NCBI GenBank assembly: GCA_027604005.1 | Contig: JADGJT010000238.1 | Span: 1 to 36,012, forward strand | Origin: Dinochytrium kinnereticum | Lineage: Eukaryota > Chytridiomycota > Chytridiomycetes > Chytridiales > Chytridiaceae | Direction: 5' to 3' | Length of the DNA: 36,012 nt | In this document: positions 11,301 through 23,023 of the stretch, piece after piece | Layout of the letters: the number at the start of each line of letters is the position of its first letter | How positions within the stretch are numbered: the first letter of the stretch is position 1 | The notes under the pieces: model-generated | Told to the model about the DNA's origin: nothing | The model's input: only the letters and a program-made list of their open reading frames with translations | Database searches by the model: none | Translations under genes and position numbers: made by a program

Positions 11301-14300
11301 AGAAGTCATCAAGTTTGCGTGGAATCACTTGCTGAAGGTCGAAGATATCACATGTAAACAGGCAGCCTACGTTCTTCTTGCAAGGTTTATCGAACAGTTT
11401 GATACCCCGTCAAAGATAGTAATTCAGATTTTTGTCGCGCTGCTACGGGCCCACCAGCTTGAGGGACGTATGCTTGTGAAGCAGGCTCTCGACATCTTGA
11501 TTCCTGTTCTTCCTCGCCGAATCGCTGTGACAGCAAATGATTCTCGCATACCCTTGTGGGTGAGGTGGACGAGGAAGATCATCGTTGAGGATGGTCATAG
11601 CTTATCACAGCTCGTGACAATTTACCAGCTTCTTATTCGGCACGCGGATTTGTTTTACAAGAGCAAGGATCACTTTATTCCTCAAATCGTTTCGTCTTTG
11701 GCTAAGCTAGGGCTCTCACCCAATGCGACGGCCGAGACAAAGGCCCTGACCATTGATCTTGGGGAGTTGATTTTGCAGTGGGACAAAAAAAGGATGAACG
11801 AAGTTGAGGGGACTGAGGAATCTTCTATGCCTGATGATCCTGGGAACCTTTCGAGGATCAACTATCGGGAGATACTTCTTGGGTATTTGATTAGATTTAT
11901 CTGCTCCTCATCGGAAGGAAGTATGACCTCAAGCCTGGTCGGAAAGTCTGTGGATCTCTTAAAAACGACGCTAGAGATCTGGCCAGATATCCCTATCAAG
12001 TTTTCACACTTTGAAAAGTCTATTTCCCCAGAAGTAAAGGAAGAAAATGTACCGATCGTGACAAACGCTTCAGAGGTTTTGAATGTTATTCTGGAACGGA
12101 AGAATGCCGCTTGGATCAACTCAAACCTAGGATACATTCAGAAATGCATCGAGGCTTGGTTACGTTTCGAGCAGGTCTCAGTCACGAAGGCTCTGCATCC
12201 GATCTTCCAAAAAATTAATTTGCTTATCCACTCTGAGTCGTCGAAGGAGGACCCGCCACCTGACGTCGCCTCGTTTAATAAGTTAACTGAGATGCTAATC
12301 GTTAAGGGGTTACAGAATATGACGAATCCTCATGCAGTCGTTTCGATTCTCTCTGCGGCGTACGATTTCAGACCATCAGCTATTGAAGATAAAGTCATTG
12401 AAAATCTTTTGAAGCTTTTCCAGAAGATGACTGCGGAATTTTGCTCTGAAGTTGTTGCCGACGGCAATGATGCTAAGCAGACAGTGCTGCTTATGGCTTT
12501 GTCCTTTGTTAAAGTTTGCCTTCCACATATGAAGGAGCATAGGAAGGGTTACATCGAGTGCTTGGTGCAACTTATTATTGAGAACAACGATACGAAGATT
12601 CTGCATAAGATATTGGAACTGGTTACTGCTTGGATTCTTGAGAGTACAGAGCCTTTCCCGACACCGAAGGAGAAGGCAAATCTGATGGTAAAGCTACTTT
12701 CTATCGAAAGTAAAGGGGAAAAGTCTCTTGTTAGCGATTACCTTTCACTCGTTTTAAGGATATACTCTACGCCTTCTTTTGCACGTTCCGAATTAACCGT
12801 TAGGCTCGAGAAAGCCTTTTTATGGGGAACACGGTGTGAGGATCCCGAATTGAGACAAAAGTTTTGCGATATATTCAACGATAGTATTGAGGCGACACTC
12901 GTGTCTCGTCTGAACTATATTGTTGGGGTTCAGAATTGGGAGCATATTGCATCATACTTTTGGGTAAAGCAGGCTGTAGATCTCTTGCTAGGCTCTATAA
13001 ATATCTCCGACAGAATCTATAGCTGCGTTCCCGGATACCGTGTTGGATGTGAGATTCGTGTGGACGATACCATGCAGGTGGATGCCGATCATAAGATGGA
13101 CATGGACGTTGATGAAGTTTCCCCGAAGATTCAGCATCTTAAATTTATCGAGGAATTAAAAGAGATGAGACTTGGAGATATGATATCTGCTGTCCGTGAA
13201 TTCGTTTATACTGATAGCCTGCTCGCCTCACATCTCTGGACGACTCTATTTCCGATGTGTTGGAACATGCTTCATGGAAACGAGCGACAGCTTCTTACTA
13301 AGATGTTTGTGCCCCTTCTAGCAAAGGAATACCACTCGAAGCAGGCGGATGCACGGCCTAACGTTATACAGGTTCTCCTGGAAGGCCTGTGCAAGTGCAT
13401 CCCGATCGTTTCTCTTCCGCCAGTTCTTATTAAGTACCTCGGCAAAACCTTTAACGCCTGGTATACCGCCCTTGAATACCTACACAATATGGTTCTCGAC
13501 CAAAAAGCCTTCGCTGACCAGAACCTTGGGAAGGATGAGGAAAAGGTACGGGATAGTACAATGGACGCCTTCGGAGATCTATTACAGGCCGTGGCGGAGG
13601 AAGACCTTTTCTTCGGACTGGTAAAGCGGAGATGTCTGTTCACAGAAACCAATATCGCGGCCTCATTCGAACAGATTGGAATGTGGGCCAGCGCTCAAAG
13701 CTATTATGAAGCGGCTCAGACCAAAGCTAAGTCTGGGATTTTGCCTTTCTCCGAGACCGAGTACACCCTTTGGGAGGAGCATTGGACTACTTGCGCGCAA
13801 AGGCTACAGCAATGGGATGTATTGACGGATCTGGCAAAGCATGAGGGGAACGCAGAATTGCTTCTTGAGTGTGCTTGGAGGCTTTCGGATTGGATCACTG
13901 AAAGGGAGTTTTTGCAAAGCACTGTGCAAGGCTTGACAGAAGGAAGGGGTTCCCGGAAGAAGGTATTGTCTTCGACAGTCTGAAATCTCCCTGATTATTG
14001 ACTTTTAGGTCTATGAGTCTTTCTTAGCATTGCAAAACCTGCAAAATAACAATGCCGGAGACAGGGAAAAAGCTCAGTTTAAGACCGTCTGCGATCAGGG
14101 GATGCAATTAGCGTTAAAGAGCTGGTTTGCTCTTCCCGCTCAGGTGTCTAATGCTCACATCCCTGTACTCCACTCCTTCCAGCAGTTTGTCGAGCTCCAC
14201 GAGGCAGCGCAGATGCAGGAGAACCTTGCTGGAACAGTTGCTCAAAACCTTGAGACAAAGTCGCAGGAGCTAAAGGGGTTGCTTCTGACTTGGAGGGAGA

Positions 14301-17300
14301 GATTGCCGAACATGTGGGATGATATCAATATCTGGAGTGATTTGGTTGCTTGGCGCCAGCATGTGTTTACTACAATCAATAAGGCCTACAATCCTCTAAT
14401 TACAGCGCTTACCCAGCCCTCTGGAAGTACGAACGCGGCGAGCTCGTATGCCTACAGAGGGTACCACGAGACTGCTTGGATTATCAACCGATTTTCTCAC
14501 GTTGCGCGAAAGCACCAGCTAATGGATGTGTGCATTTCATCTCTAAGCAAGATCTATACACTCCCTAACATTGAGATTCCCGAGGCCTTCTATAAACTCC
14601 GCGAACAAGCGAAGTGCTATTTCCAGTCCCCATCGGAGTACTCTAACGGTCTCGACGTGATTAATAATACCAACCTGCAATTCTTTTCGAAGCCTCAAAC
14701 CGCGGAGTTCTTTGCCCTCAAAGGAGTTTTCCTTCAGAAGCTCAACCTTCACGATGACGCTGTTCAGGCTTTCTCGTCGTCCCTTCAGATCTCTGATATG
14801 AAGCTTCCAAAGGGTTGGGCTGCATGGGGACAGTACAATGATAGGATGTTTAGGGAACAGCCTAACGAGATGAAGTATGGGACCAACGCGGTGATGTGCT
14901 ATCTTCAAGCTGCTGGACAGTACAATAATGCCAGGTCGAGAAAGTATCTGGCAAGGTTATTGTGGCTGCTGAGCTTAGATGATAATGATCAGAATCTCAC
15001 AAAGACTTGGGAGAATCATAAAGGGGAGATTCCCTTGTGGTACTGGATCACATTTATTCCTCAGCTCTTAACGGCGTTGGCAAACAAAGATCCGAGATAC
15101 GCGAGGGCGATTTTGATGAAACTCGCTAAGTCTTTCCCTCAGGTTTGTACATACCAATCGATTAACTTTCAAATGATATTACTTACAAATATCAATTCAG
15201 GCCCTCCACTTTCAACTCCGAACAGCTAAAGAGGATTACATGGCAATAAAAAAGCAGGCCCTTACGACCAAACCCGAAACGCCCGAAGCTCAAGCTAACG
15301 GAGGTGCAGGAACAGACGACCCAAACAAGCCTAGCAACGGTACCCCTACCCCCGTTCGTCGCCAACCCTGGGAGTACGTTGAAGAAGTAATGGCGCTGCT
15401 CAAAACTGCATTTCCACTTCTCGCGCTATCGATGGAGACAATGGTGGATCAAATGGCCCAGAGATTGAAACCTAACACGGATGAAGATATCTATCGGTTG
15501 ATTGTGGCATTGCTCACCGATGGTGTTCAGGTTAGATTAAAAGCTTTCATGTTTATTTAACGCGGGTTGTTCTAATATTGATGTTAGCAATTATCGAGGG
15601 ATCCTGGAGATGTTGGGACCATTTGCTCCGCCACAGAGCACAACCTTGCGAGGTTTGCGGAGAGCATGAACCCGAACCACTTGAAGGTACCCTCGAAACC
15701 TTAAAAGAAAAGTCAAAACTGACTTTTTCGTTTCCAACCCCAATACACAGTACAAAGCAGCGTTTGAGGGGGACTTTATAAAATCTAAGCCGACCCTATC
15801 CCAACTGATCGTGAAATTCCGCGAGTGGCGTGATCGTCTCGAGAATCTTCTTTGTAGCCGACCGAGAAGACAACACCTTGAGCATTACAGCCATTATTTG
15901 ATTGAATTTGAGTACCAGAAATTTGATGAGATTGATGTGATGGGACAGTACTTTTTGGTAAGAACCCACTGAACCTTCTTTAGGCGTGCTTAACGTTTCG
16001 TATTATTAGCTCAAGGACAACAACAAGGATTTCGTCCGAATTGATCGATTCATGCCAGAGGTTGAGGCCATCCGTGGACATGTTAATTGTCACCGTCGGA
16101 TAACTATTCGTGGACACGATGGGTCTATGCACCCCTTCATAGTCCAACACCCGTCGAACCGTCATTGTAGGAGAGAAGAGCGGATGCTCCAATTGTTTAG
16201 GATTCTCAACAGGTTAGAACCACCTCTTTAAAGGAAATGTTATTTAATGACGGTCAAAGCGTCCTCGAAAGAAAAAAAGAAAGCCGAAGACGGAATCTCT
16301 CATTCCACCTCCCCGTTATTATCCCACTTGCTCCGCTCGTCCGGCTTGTTCAGGATGATACCTCGTATGTGACTTTGCAAGAGATCTTTGAGGAGCATTG
16401 CCAGGTATCAGGATTGTCGAAAGACGATCCTATTTTGTTTCACATTGGAAGGATGAGGGAGTTTTTCTTGTCTGAGGAGGTTGGGAATCGTGGGGTAAGT
16501 TTTCCTTAGTTTTGAGAGATAAGGGCTGCTTGTTGGTACTAATTTGTTCAATTGCGTCTATCGCTACAGAAAGTAGAGATTCTGAACCTAAAAACAGAAA
16601 TCATGGAAGAGATTGCCAAGAGAATGATTCCCGAAACCGTTTTATCTAGGGTAAGTGCCAACTTATCAATTCCCCTCCCAAACATTTTTTTTCTAATCTT
16701 CCACCAATCCCACAGTTCATGTTCAGAAAGATGTCCTCCTATCCCGACCTTTGGCAAATGCGCAAACAATTTACTGCGCAGATGGCAGCCGTGACCTATA
16801 TGACTTTTGTGATGAGCATTGGTCACCGCCATCCTCACAAATTTCACATCTCAACTCGAACCGGGAATGTTTGGGCAGCTGAAGTACAGCCTTGTAAGTT
16901 TCAACTAGCTTGTTTTTTTTGTGTTTTTTTTTTTGTTTCTCTCGCCATTTCAATGTCTAATAATTGTTGTTTTGTATCAATAATTGCTTAGCACTTTCCA
17001 ACGCCAACTTTTTGTTCTCGAACACCGAATCGGTTCCATTCCGCATGACGCCAAACATTCAACACTTCATCACACCCATCGGGATGGAAGGTGCTTTCAC
17101 AAGTAACGTTATGTCTATTGCGAGGTCACTTATTGAACCAGAGGTATACATCTCGAATGAATAGATTCGTCTTTGCTGACTTTTTTTTTTCTTTTTGATG
17201 AAGCACGAACTTGAGGACTACCTTAGCGTCTTTGTGAAGGACGAGCTGATCGCCTGGCAGAATATGGGCAGGAAACCACCGCTTCAGGACCATCAACTTC

Positions 17301-17589
17301 GTGACCTTGTGAACCAAAATGTGGATGTTGTAGTGAAAAGGACCAACGGGCTCTCGTGCAAGATGGAGAGAGACAAGGTCAGTTCTGGACACTCGCTTTG
17401 GTCTTTACTGATTGCTTGTTTTGCGGGCTCTTTAATCTAACATCCTTCCATTTTGCTCTGCTTGTTCTATTATTTCAGGCTGGTGACGGCCTCGTGCCTG
17501 CCAACCAGACAGTGCTTGATCTGATCAGCCAGGCTGGTAACCCCCTCAAACTCGCGCAGATGGACCCGACGTTTTTGGCCATGCTGTAG
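5324..17589 (+). CDS. TRA1: Tra1/TRRAP, pseudokinase scaffold of SAGA and NuA4
   Basis: Twenty-three exons: 5324-5354, 5411-5443, 5516-5673, 5720-5986, 6030-6236, 6283-6417, 6456-6584, 6623-6750, 6793-6995, 7036-7263, 7319-10018, 10073-13962, 14009-15142, 15201-15530, 15588-15686, 15751-15957, 16010-16212, 16260-16494, 16570-16650, 16716-16893, 16992-17143, 17204-17377, 17479-17589. All junctions keep frame and give 3670 residues (yeast Tra1 3744). Tra1 is the activator-binding subunit shared by the SAGA and NuA4 acetyltransferase complexes. HEAT-type helices fill residues 1 to about 2500 ([34 protein letters not shown]), then a FAT domain, a PI3K-like domain ([20 protein letters not shown] near 3320) and a FATC end (MDPTFLAML). 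The usual PIKK catalytic GDRHxxN is GHRHPHK near residue 3502, and the following metal-binding DFG is absent, as expected of this family's pseudokinase. The N-terminal two mini-exons are the least certain part. Confidence 0.93.
10019..10072 (+). other. In-frame 54-nt intron inside Tra1
   Basis: This stretch starts GTATAATG, ends GGAAAAG, is T-rich and has a branch-like GCTAAT. It has no stop codon and a length divisible by three, so a simple ORF read carries 18 extra residues (rich in Phe and Tyr). Removing it gives [20 protein letters not shown], which matches the conserved Tra1 block around NKGLKQVL. Confidence 0.85.
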
Positions 17590-17897
17590 CATAGAGGAAA
17601 ATGAGATACCCTTATAACGCAGCTCCTTTTATTATTGTTGTTTACAGCTGTTTGAAAGTTCCCATTTCTTTTGCTATCATTGTTGGTAGCAACGGCTGTT
17701 TCTGTTTTAACTGTTTCGCTTATTGCTTTGATCTACTATCTTTCTTTATTGTAAATTCCGTAGCCGCGAAGTAGAAGATAAAGAGACAGAAGCATTCCGA
17801 AAAATAAGAGACTTCTTTTTTATTGACCCGCCAAAAAGAAACTTCCCTCTCACTTCCCATACAAAACTGGCGAGCAAAATACGCGGAAACCGCAACT
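17590..17897. other. Convergent 3' region between Tra1 and nitronate monooxygenase
   Basis: About 300 bp, T-rich on the plus strand in its first half, shared by the 3' ends of two genes that run toward each other. No gene, strong hairpin or repeat is seen. Confidence 0.55.
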
Positions 17898-19274
17898 TCA
17901 AAGTTTAGAAATCTTTCTCTCATTCTCCTTCAAAGCAGCAACAGCGCCAGCTACCATCTCATCCACAATCTGCTTGGCAGGAAGAACGTCTGTGATGGCA
18001 CCAGCGACGGAGCCCATAAGAAGCGGCATGGCCTCAAACAAAGCGTCCTCGTCCTCAGATCGTTTTCCCTCCATGTCAACAATGAAGGGGATCTTGCCAT
18101 TCTCAGTGAGGGATTTAATTTCGCTTGGTCGGGATTCCCAGTCATTGACATACTAAACACCATATAAATCATCAGAAACAAGTCAAGAAAGAACAAAATG
18201 AATGCCTCCCGCCACAAACCTTTGTCTTCAATACCCTCAAAGGTCGTCCGCTATAGATTAATGTCCTAGTGGTGTCATGATACCCAGCCCCCACAACAGC
18301 ATCCTGATGTCGCTTCGAGGCCCCGGCCTCAACGGCGCACACAAACCTCGTGCCAACCCAAACAGCTTGAGCGCCTTGAACAAGCGCGGTAGCGAGACCA
18401 CGTCCATCGAAGATGCCACCAGCTGCCACGACGTGGATGGGGCCCTTTGTGAGAGGAGATTTGTGGTGCTTGACAAGGTCCACCACGACTGGAATGAGGA
18501 TGGAGGAGGGGACGTCACCTGTGTGGCCGCCACCTTCGCCGCCTGGAAGTAGAAGAAAGAAAGAAAGGGGATGAGAAGGTGAAGGGTAAGTTAACAAATA
18601 GCAATACAAGTAATTGGAGAAGGGAGCGTGAAACAGATAGAAAAAGGAGCAATAATAAAAGGAAGAAGGGAATAAGTTGAAGGCGACTCGCATCGGTCCA
18701 AAACATACCTTGACAGCAAATGATATCAACGCCAGCCTCTACGCACTTCAAAGCATGTTTTGGCGCCCCAATGACATTCATGACAAGGATGTTGTTCGCA
18801 TGCAACTTATCAACGGCCCAGCGAGGAGGAATCCCCACAGCCGAAACGAACAACCTCGTCTTCTCCTCAATGATGATATCAATCAGCTCGGGAAGATTGC
18901 CATGAGTGTAGTCGTAGTTCGTCTTTCGCGCGTTCCCACCGACTTGCGGGAGAGCTAGGTCAACACCAAAGGGGGCATTTTTGTCAACGAGGTTGTTCTG
19001 CGCAGGATGCGTGAAAAGGGTTAGAGTTTAGCATTACGATGGATGATGAAATGCGCCAGCTGGAATGAGGAAAACACGGGACGGCCACCTTGATCTCTCT
19101 AATCTGCTTGCGCATGACCTCGGGGGTGTAGCCGAGACCACCAATGACGCCGAGACCCCCAGCGTTGGTGACTGCTGCGGCGAGTTCTGGACCGGCAGCA
19201 ACGTTCATCCCGGCGAGGATGACGGGATGCTTGATGTTCAGGAGCTGCGTGAGGGGCGTAGTGATGGAGGCCAT
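17898..19274 (-). CDS. Nitronate monooxygenase with C-terminal SKL
   Basis: Four exons on the minus strand: 19274-19089, 18997-18709, 18542-18220 and 18152-17898, with GT-AG introns of 91, 166 and 67 nt, giving 350 residues. The family (formerly 2-nitropropane dioxygenase) is an FMN TIM barrel that oxidises alkyl nitronates, including propionate 3-nitronate, to carbonyl compounds and nitrite. Seen are the N-terminal NIKHPVILAGMNVAAGPELA, the glycine-rich AGGLGVIGGLGY, GGEGGGHTGDV with the probable active-site His at about 165, and the phosphate-binding AAGGIFDGRGL. The protein ends ERKISKL, a canonical type 1 peroxisomal signal, so a peroxisomal matrix location is likely. It faces the EAF gene across a 214-bp divergent promoter. 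Exact substrate is unknown. Confidence 0.9.
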
Positions 19275-19488
19275 TTGGAGGACAGGGGGAGAGGGAGGAT
19301 GGACGTCGTTAATTCAGCCAGCACAGGGGGGATGAATGAATATCGCCGGGAATATCGCCGTCGTCGTCGTTCGTAAGTCGTTCGGCGAGGTGCGTCCGGT
19401 GCGTCAGTCAGCCAGTTGGTCGGTCAGGTGAGTGAGGTGAGAAAGCTGCAGCACATTGGGAAAATCCCGTGAAATATTTCAGCGAATA
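19275..19488. promoter_or_regulatory. Divergent promoter between NMO and EAF genes
   Basis: The 214 bp between the two start codons hold a direct repeat AATATCGCCG at 19339-19348 and 19351-19360, followed by a GTC-rich run. The repeats are 12 bp apart, just over one helical turn. No TATA box is evident. The role of the repeat is inferred. Confidence 0.4.
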
Positions 19489-21163
19489 ATGGCCTGCTTC
19501 CAGCCGCCGCATGAGGGCAGCGTGCAGATCAGCCCTGCGCTGCTCGACGCCTCCGCCGCGGACCTCCTGCCCAAGTACGCTGCGATCTCCTGTGAGTAGT
19601 GATGGCTGCTGCTGCTGAAACGGTGGTGGTTTGGTGGGTGGAGGGGTGGAGAGGTGGAGGATGGGCGATGGCTGTGTGAGGACAGCGTCTAACCTCGTTT
19701 TCTTTTCTTCTTTATCCGCCTTTGCCCAACAACAGACAAGTTTAAGCCAGACTCCATCGACTACTCACGGCCTGCATCGCTGCAAGCGACCGCAAACAAC
19801 TCTTGGGAACTCGAGTACGCGAGTCAGGTGTTAACCAGATTTCTCTCCTCTGCTATCCATTGCCGCCTGATGAAGCCCTATTCTCTCACTGTTTCTCCCT
19901 CCCAGGACTGACTTCAAAACAAACAGGAGGAAGGAACCCATCGCTTTACCGCAGACGAAGTTCCGGGAAAGGACATCGAATGCCTCCTCTTCTACGATCC
20001 CGAAACAAACGTAAGGCCGAACCACCATCCTCATGAACCCCCTCTCAACTTCTTAAAACCACTCAATAGACGTACACCCTCGAACCCCTTGACACGACGT
20101 TAAGAGCCAGGGCACTTCGAGAGAAAGCCGGAAAGCCCAGCAAGTCCGGTGGGAACTCCACAACAGCCTCCTCCCTCAACTCTCCCGAACCAACCTCCCA
20201 GGACATCTACGAAGACGAAGAAGAAGAAAACGAGGCTGAAGAAGAGTTTCCAGAAGCTCAGGACGGTTACGAAGGAGGTGAGATCCAAGATGAGGAGTTT
20301 GATGCCGCTTTTGAGCAAGAAAATCACGGCGGTGGTGGCGATGTTATTGATGATACTGATTTCGACGGTGCGTTTGAGAGGGAATTGGAGGAGGAGATTG
20401 AGGCGCTGGAAGATGTGCATATCAACAGTGCTCACATTGACGATGCGTTGGCGGACCTTGGTGAGGATGTTGGCGGTGGAGGCGAGTATGGAGGGCAAGA
20501 TCAGGCTCATCTGGAGGAAGTGCATGAGGATTTGAATATGGATGATGGGATGTTTGATGTTGCTATTGAGGAGGCCTTAGAAGATTCCATTGCCTTTCAA
20601 GAGGTGGATGGGATTGAGGAGATTCATGCATCAGGTTGGTTCTTTTCCATCCACATCTTACGATCTTGTTGCAGTATTTCTTCTGGTGTTTTGTTTGTTT
20701 TGGACTGTGGCTTTGCCAGTTGAACCTTCGCAAAGATTGCGAATATCTCGGTACACGCTTCAGTCGACTCAAGGCGTAAAGCGTCTTTACCATTCAGCGG
20801 TGTCAGCTTTAAAATTTTAGAAGAGCGAGAAACCCCCTGTTGAATTATTGCTCCCGGACTGCAGACATACGCAACTCCCGTTATTTTTTCTCAAAGTGAC
20901 CATGACTGACTATATCTCTCACCAGGCTCTCCACCTAAACCCCCAAAACCTCCAACAACAGAAACGCCAAAAGTCCAACCCATGTCTCTAACAGCAAAAT
21001 ATGATGGTTCGTTATCTACCCTTTTTCTTTCTGCAACCACCTCTCGTTAGTAACATGGTTTTTCTATTAATAACTAGGCGCCGATGAGTCCGAGAGCAGC
21101 AGCGGGTCTAGCAGCTCAGGTTCGGACTCGGAGAGCAGCAGCGACAGCGACAGTGAAGCATGA
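19489..21163 (+). CDS. EAF-family (ELL-associated factor) transcription elongation protein
   Basis: Six exons, 19489-19591, 19736-19827, 19927-20010, 20070-20634, 20926-21006 and 21078-21163, in consistent frame give 336 residues. EAF proteins bind ELL and stimulate RNA polymerase II elongation. The N-terminal third fits the EAF domain: YKFKPDSIDYSRPASLQ, then DIECLLFYDPETNTYTLEPL, then a TLRAR basic end, like the family's LExLDSTIRLR. The rest is very acidic (many Glu and Asp between about residues 125 and 280), then a proline-rich PPKPPKPPTTE segment and a Ser/Asp tail ending SDSDSEA. An acidic, serine-rich C-terminus is typical of EAF and acts as an activation region in animals. The 291-nt intron (20635-20925) is the longest here and may hide an alternative exon. 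No ELL partner lies in the window. Confidence 0.82.
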
Positions 21164-21492
21164 CACGAATTCTGTCGAAACCTGACACCTTGCAGAGTAT
21201 AGTTGGCGCGGCATCTTGCATTTATTCATCGTTTAATTGAAGCGAGTCGCATATAGAGAGTCAGTTACATACCCCATTACGGAAAGAACATCACACCCAC
21301 TTGCCCACCCCCTTGAAGAAAAAAAAAGAGAAAAGAAGCCCCCACCCCCGCCCCCCCCCCGCCCCCACACAATAAATAAACACCCCAAGACCCCGATAAA
21401 CAAACACACGGAAGAAAACGCACACAGAGAAACGAAGCCACCACCCCCTCCCCCCCCCTTCCCTCACAATCTAAAACAACACGCCATTCCAC
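21164..21492. repeat. Low-complexity C-rich convergent 3' region
   Basis: The EAF and Msp1 genes meet here. Bases 21338-21366 are almost pure C, and a second C-rich run lies near 21440-21462, both next to A-rich runs. The open frames across it code only proline, lysine and histidine runs and are not real genes. The G-rich minus strand, which is the Msp1 transcript strand, could fold into a G-quadruplex in the 3' UTR. Confidence 0.6.
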
Positions 21493-23023
21493 TTAATCCA
21501 AATCCAACGCATCCAAAGTCCCATCATTCCCCTGCGTCTTCCCACTCCCAATGGAATCCGGTCCAAAGAAATCCACCACCTTCAAATCCCTCACCGTCAA
21601 GGTGTCAGGATTTACCGTCCTAATATCCCCCTTTCCAGCCGCCCTGATCGCTTCCCTCACAGGGATCATGGCAGCATTCCGACAAAGCTCCTTCAGATCA
21701 CTCCCCGACAACCCCGAGGTCCTGACCACCAACTGTTCAAAATCAAACCCCTTCTCAAGCTTCACGTTCGCAAGAAGCAATCTCAACACCTTGGTCCTCT
21801 GATCCATCGACGGAAGTTTGATGGCAAAACGTTGCGGCATCCGTCTCAAGATCGCCTTGTCAATGTCATTCGGTCGATTCGTGGCCCCCAGGACGAGAAT
21901 TCGGGTGGTCTCCCCAGACGCCAAGCCATCCCAGAGACTCATAAACTCGGCTTTCATCATGCTTGTGGCCTCGTGATCGGCTGACCGACGTTCTCGGAGG
22001 AAGGAGTCGATTTCGTCAATGAAGATGATGGTGGGTTGAAGCTTGCGGGCGAGGGAAAAGACGGCTTTGACGAGTTTTTGGGATTCGCCAAACCATTTCT
22101 CGGTCAAAGTGGACATGTGGAGGTTAATGAAGGTTGCGCCAGATTCTTTTGCGAGGGCTTTTGCAAGCATGGTTTTGCCGCATCCTGTTTTGTTTTTAAG
22201 TGAGAGTGAATGTGTTTTTGTGTTTAGCTGCAGAATACAGATGCCCATGGATTTTTTAAGTTGTCTCAATTACCTGGAGGTCCGTACAGTAGTACACCTT
22301 TGGGGGCTCCAAGAAGTCCAGATGTTGAGCTAAACAGCTGCGGGTAGCATAACGGGTAGATAACGGTCTCCCTCAGCGAATCAACGATGCTATCCAACCC
22401 GCCGATGTCTACAAGATATTATCAACAATCAGCCCCAGTCAAGAGGAAGAGAAGAGAATGAAAAGAAAAGAAAAGAGAAGAAATGAAAAGAAAAGAAAAG
22501 AAAAGAAAAGAAATAAGAAGATAGGGAAGGCCTTCACCCTTAAACCCAACAGGAATATCATCAGGATGAATGACTTCGGTGGCGATAATCTCCTCGTGCT
22601 CCGATAATTCCAAATCCTTGATCTGATTCAACGCAACAAGCAAATCAGCACCCGGTTCCCCTTCACGCCGACCCGAAAGCAAAGAGACCACAAACCCCAA
22701 GCCTTCCAAAGATCTTTGACGACTTCAACTTTGCTTCATCCCGCTTCTTCTTCATGGGATCCAGCGACGACAGCACCCACTAAACCGCAGCAACGACAAG
22801 GAAAGACAAACAAAACCGAACAATAGTCAGCCCAAAGCCGCAAAAGCAGACCAACCAAACCCCCTCACCTTCACCCCGTAATAAAGCGCCACCTGCGATA
22901 GCGCAAATATAGCCACTGCCAGCGATGGTTAGAAATGACATGAAGCGATGCAGCGGGCAGCGGAGTAATGGGGGACGGGGGCGATGGGTTACCATCCAAG
23001 ACGATCTTGCGGTTAATGGCCAT
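21493..23023 (-). CDS. MSP1: Msp1/ATAD1 membrane-anchored AAA ATPase
   Basis: Six minus-strand exons, 23023-22993, 22915-22869, 22779-22696, 22622-22538, 22408-22274 and 22184-21493, give 357 residues (yeast Msp1 is 362). Msp1 extracts mislocalised tail-anchored proteins and stalled precursors from the mitochondrial outer membrane and peroxisomes. Residues about 8-30 form one membrane helix ([19 protein letters not shown]), followed by a charged linker, then [18 protein letters not shown] and the AAA core starting DIGGLDSIV. Walker A is GPPGCGKT at about 125-132; Walker B is IIFIDEID with D184 and E185; the arginine-finger region ILRRMPQRF is intact. The [20 protein letters not shown] segment, with the substrate-gripping pore loop KWFGES, is close to that of Msp1. 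The donor of intron 3 (22695) was picked because it restores [13 protein letters not shown]; an ORF-only read gives a frame break there. Confidence 0.93.
22459..22512. repeat. AAAAG microsatellite in Msp1 intron 4
   Basis: About eight copies of AAAAG or close variants in a row. It lies wholly inside the 129-nt intron and reads as CTTTT on the transcript strand, so it would act as an unusually long polypyrimidine stretch before the acceptor. Length variation between strains would be expected. Confidence 0.75.

Noticed and set aside
21237..21623. Proline-rich 128-codon frame
   Set aside because: Low-complexity translation of C-rich sequence that overlaps the Msp1 last exon on the other strand.
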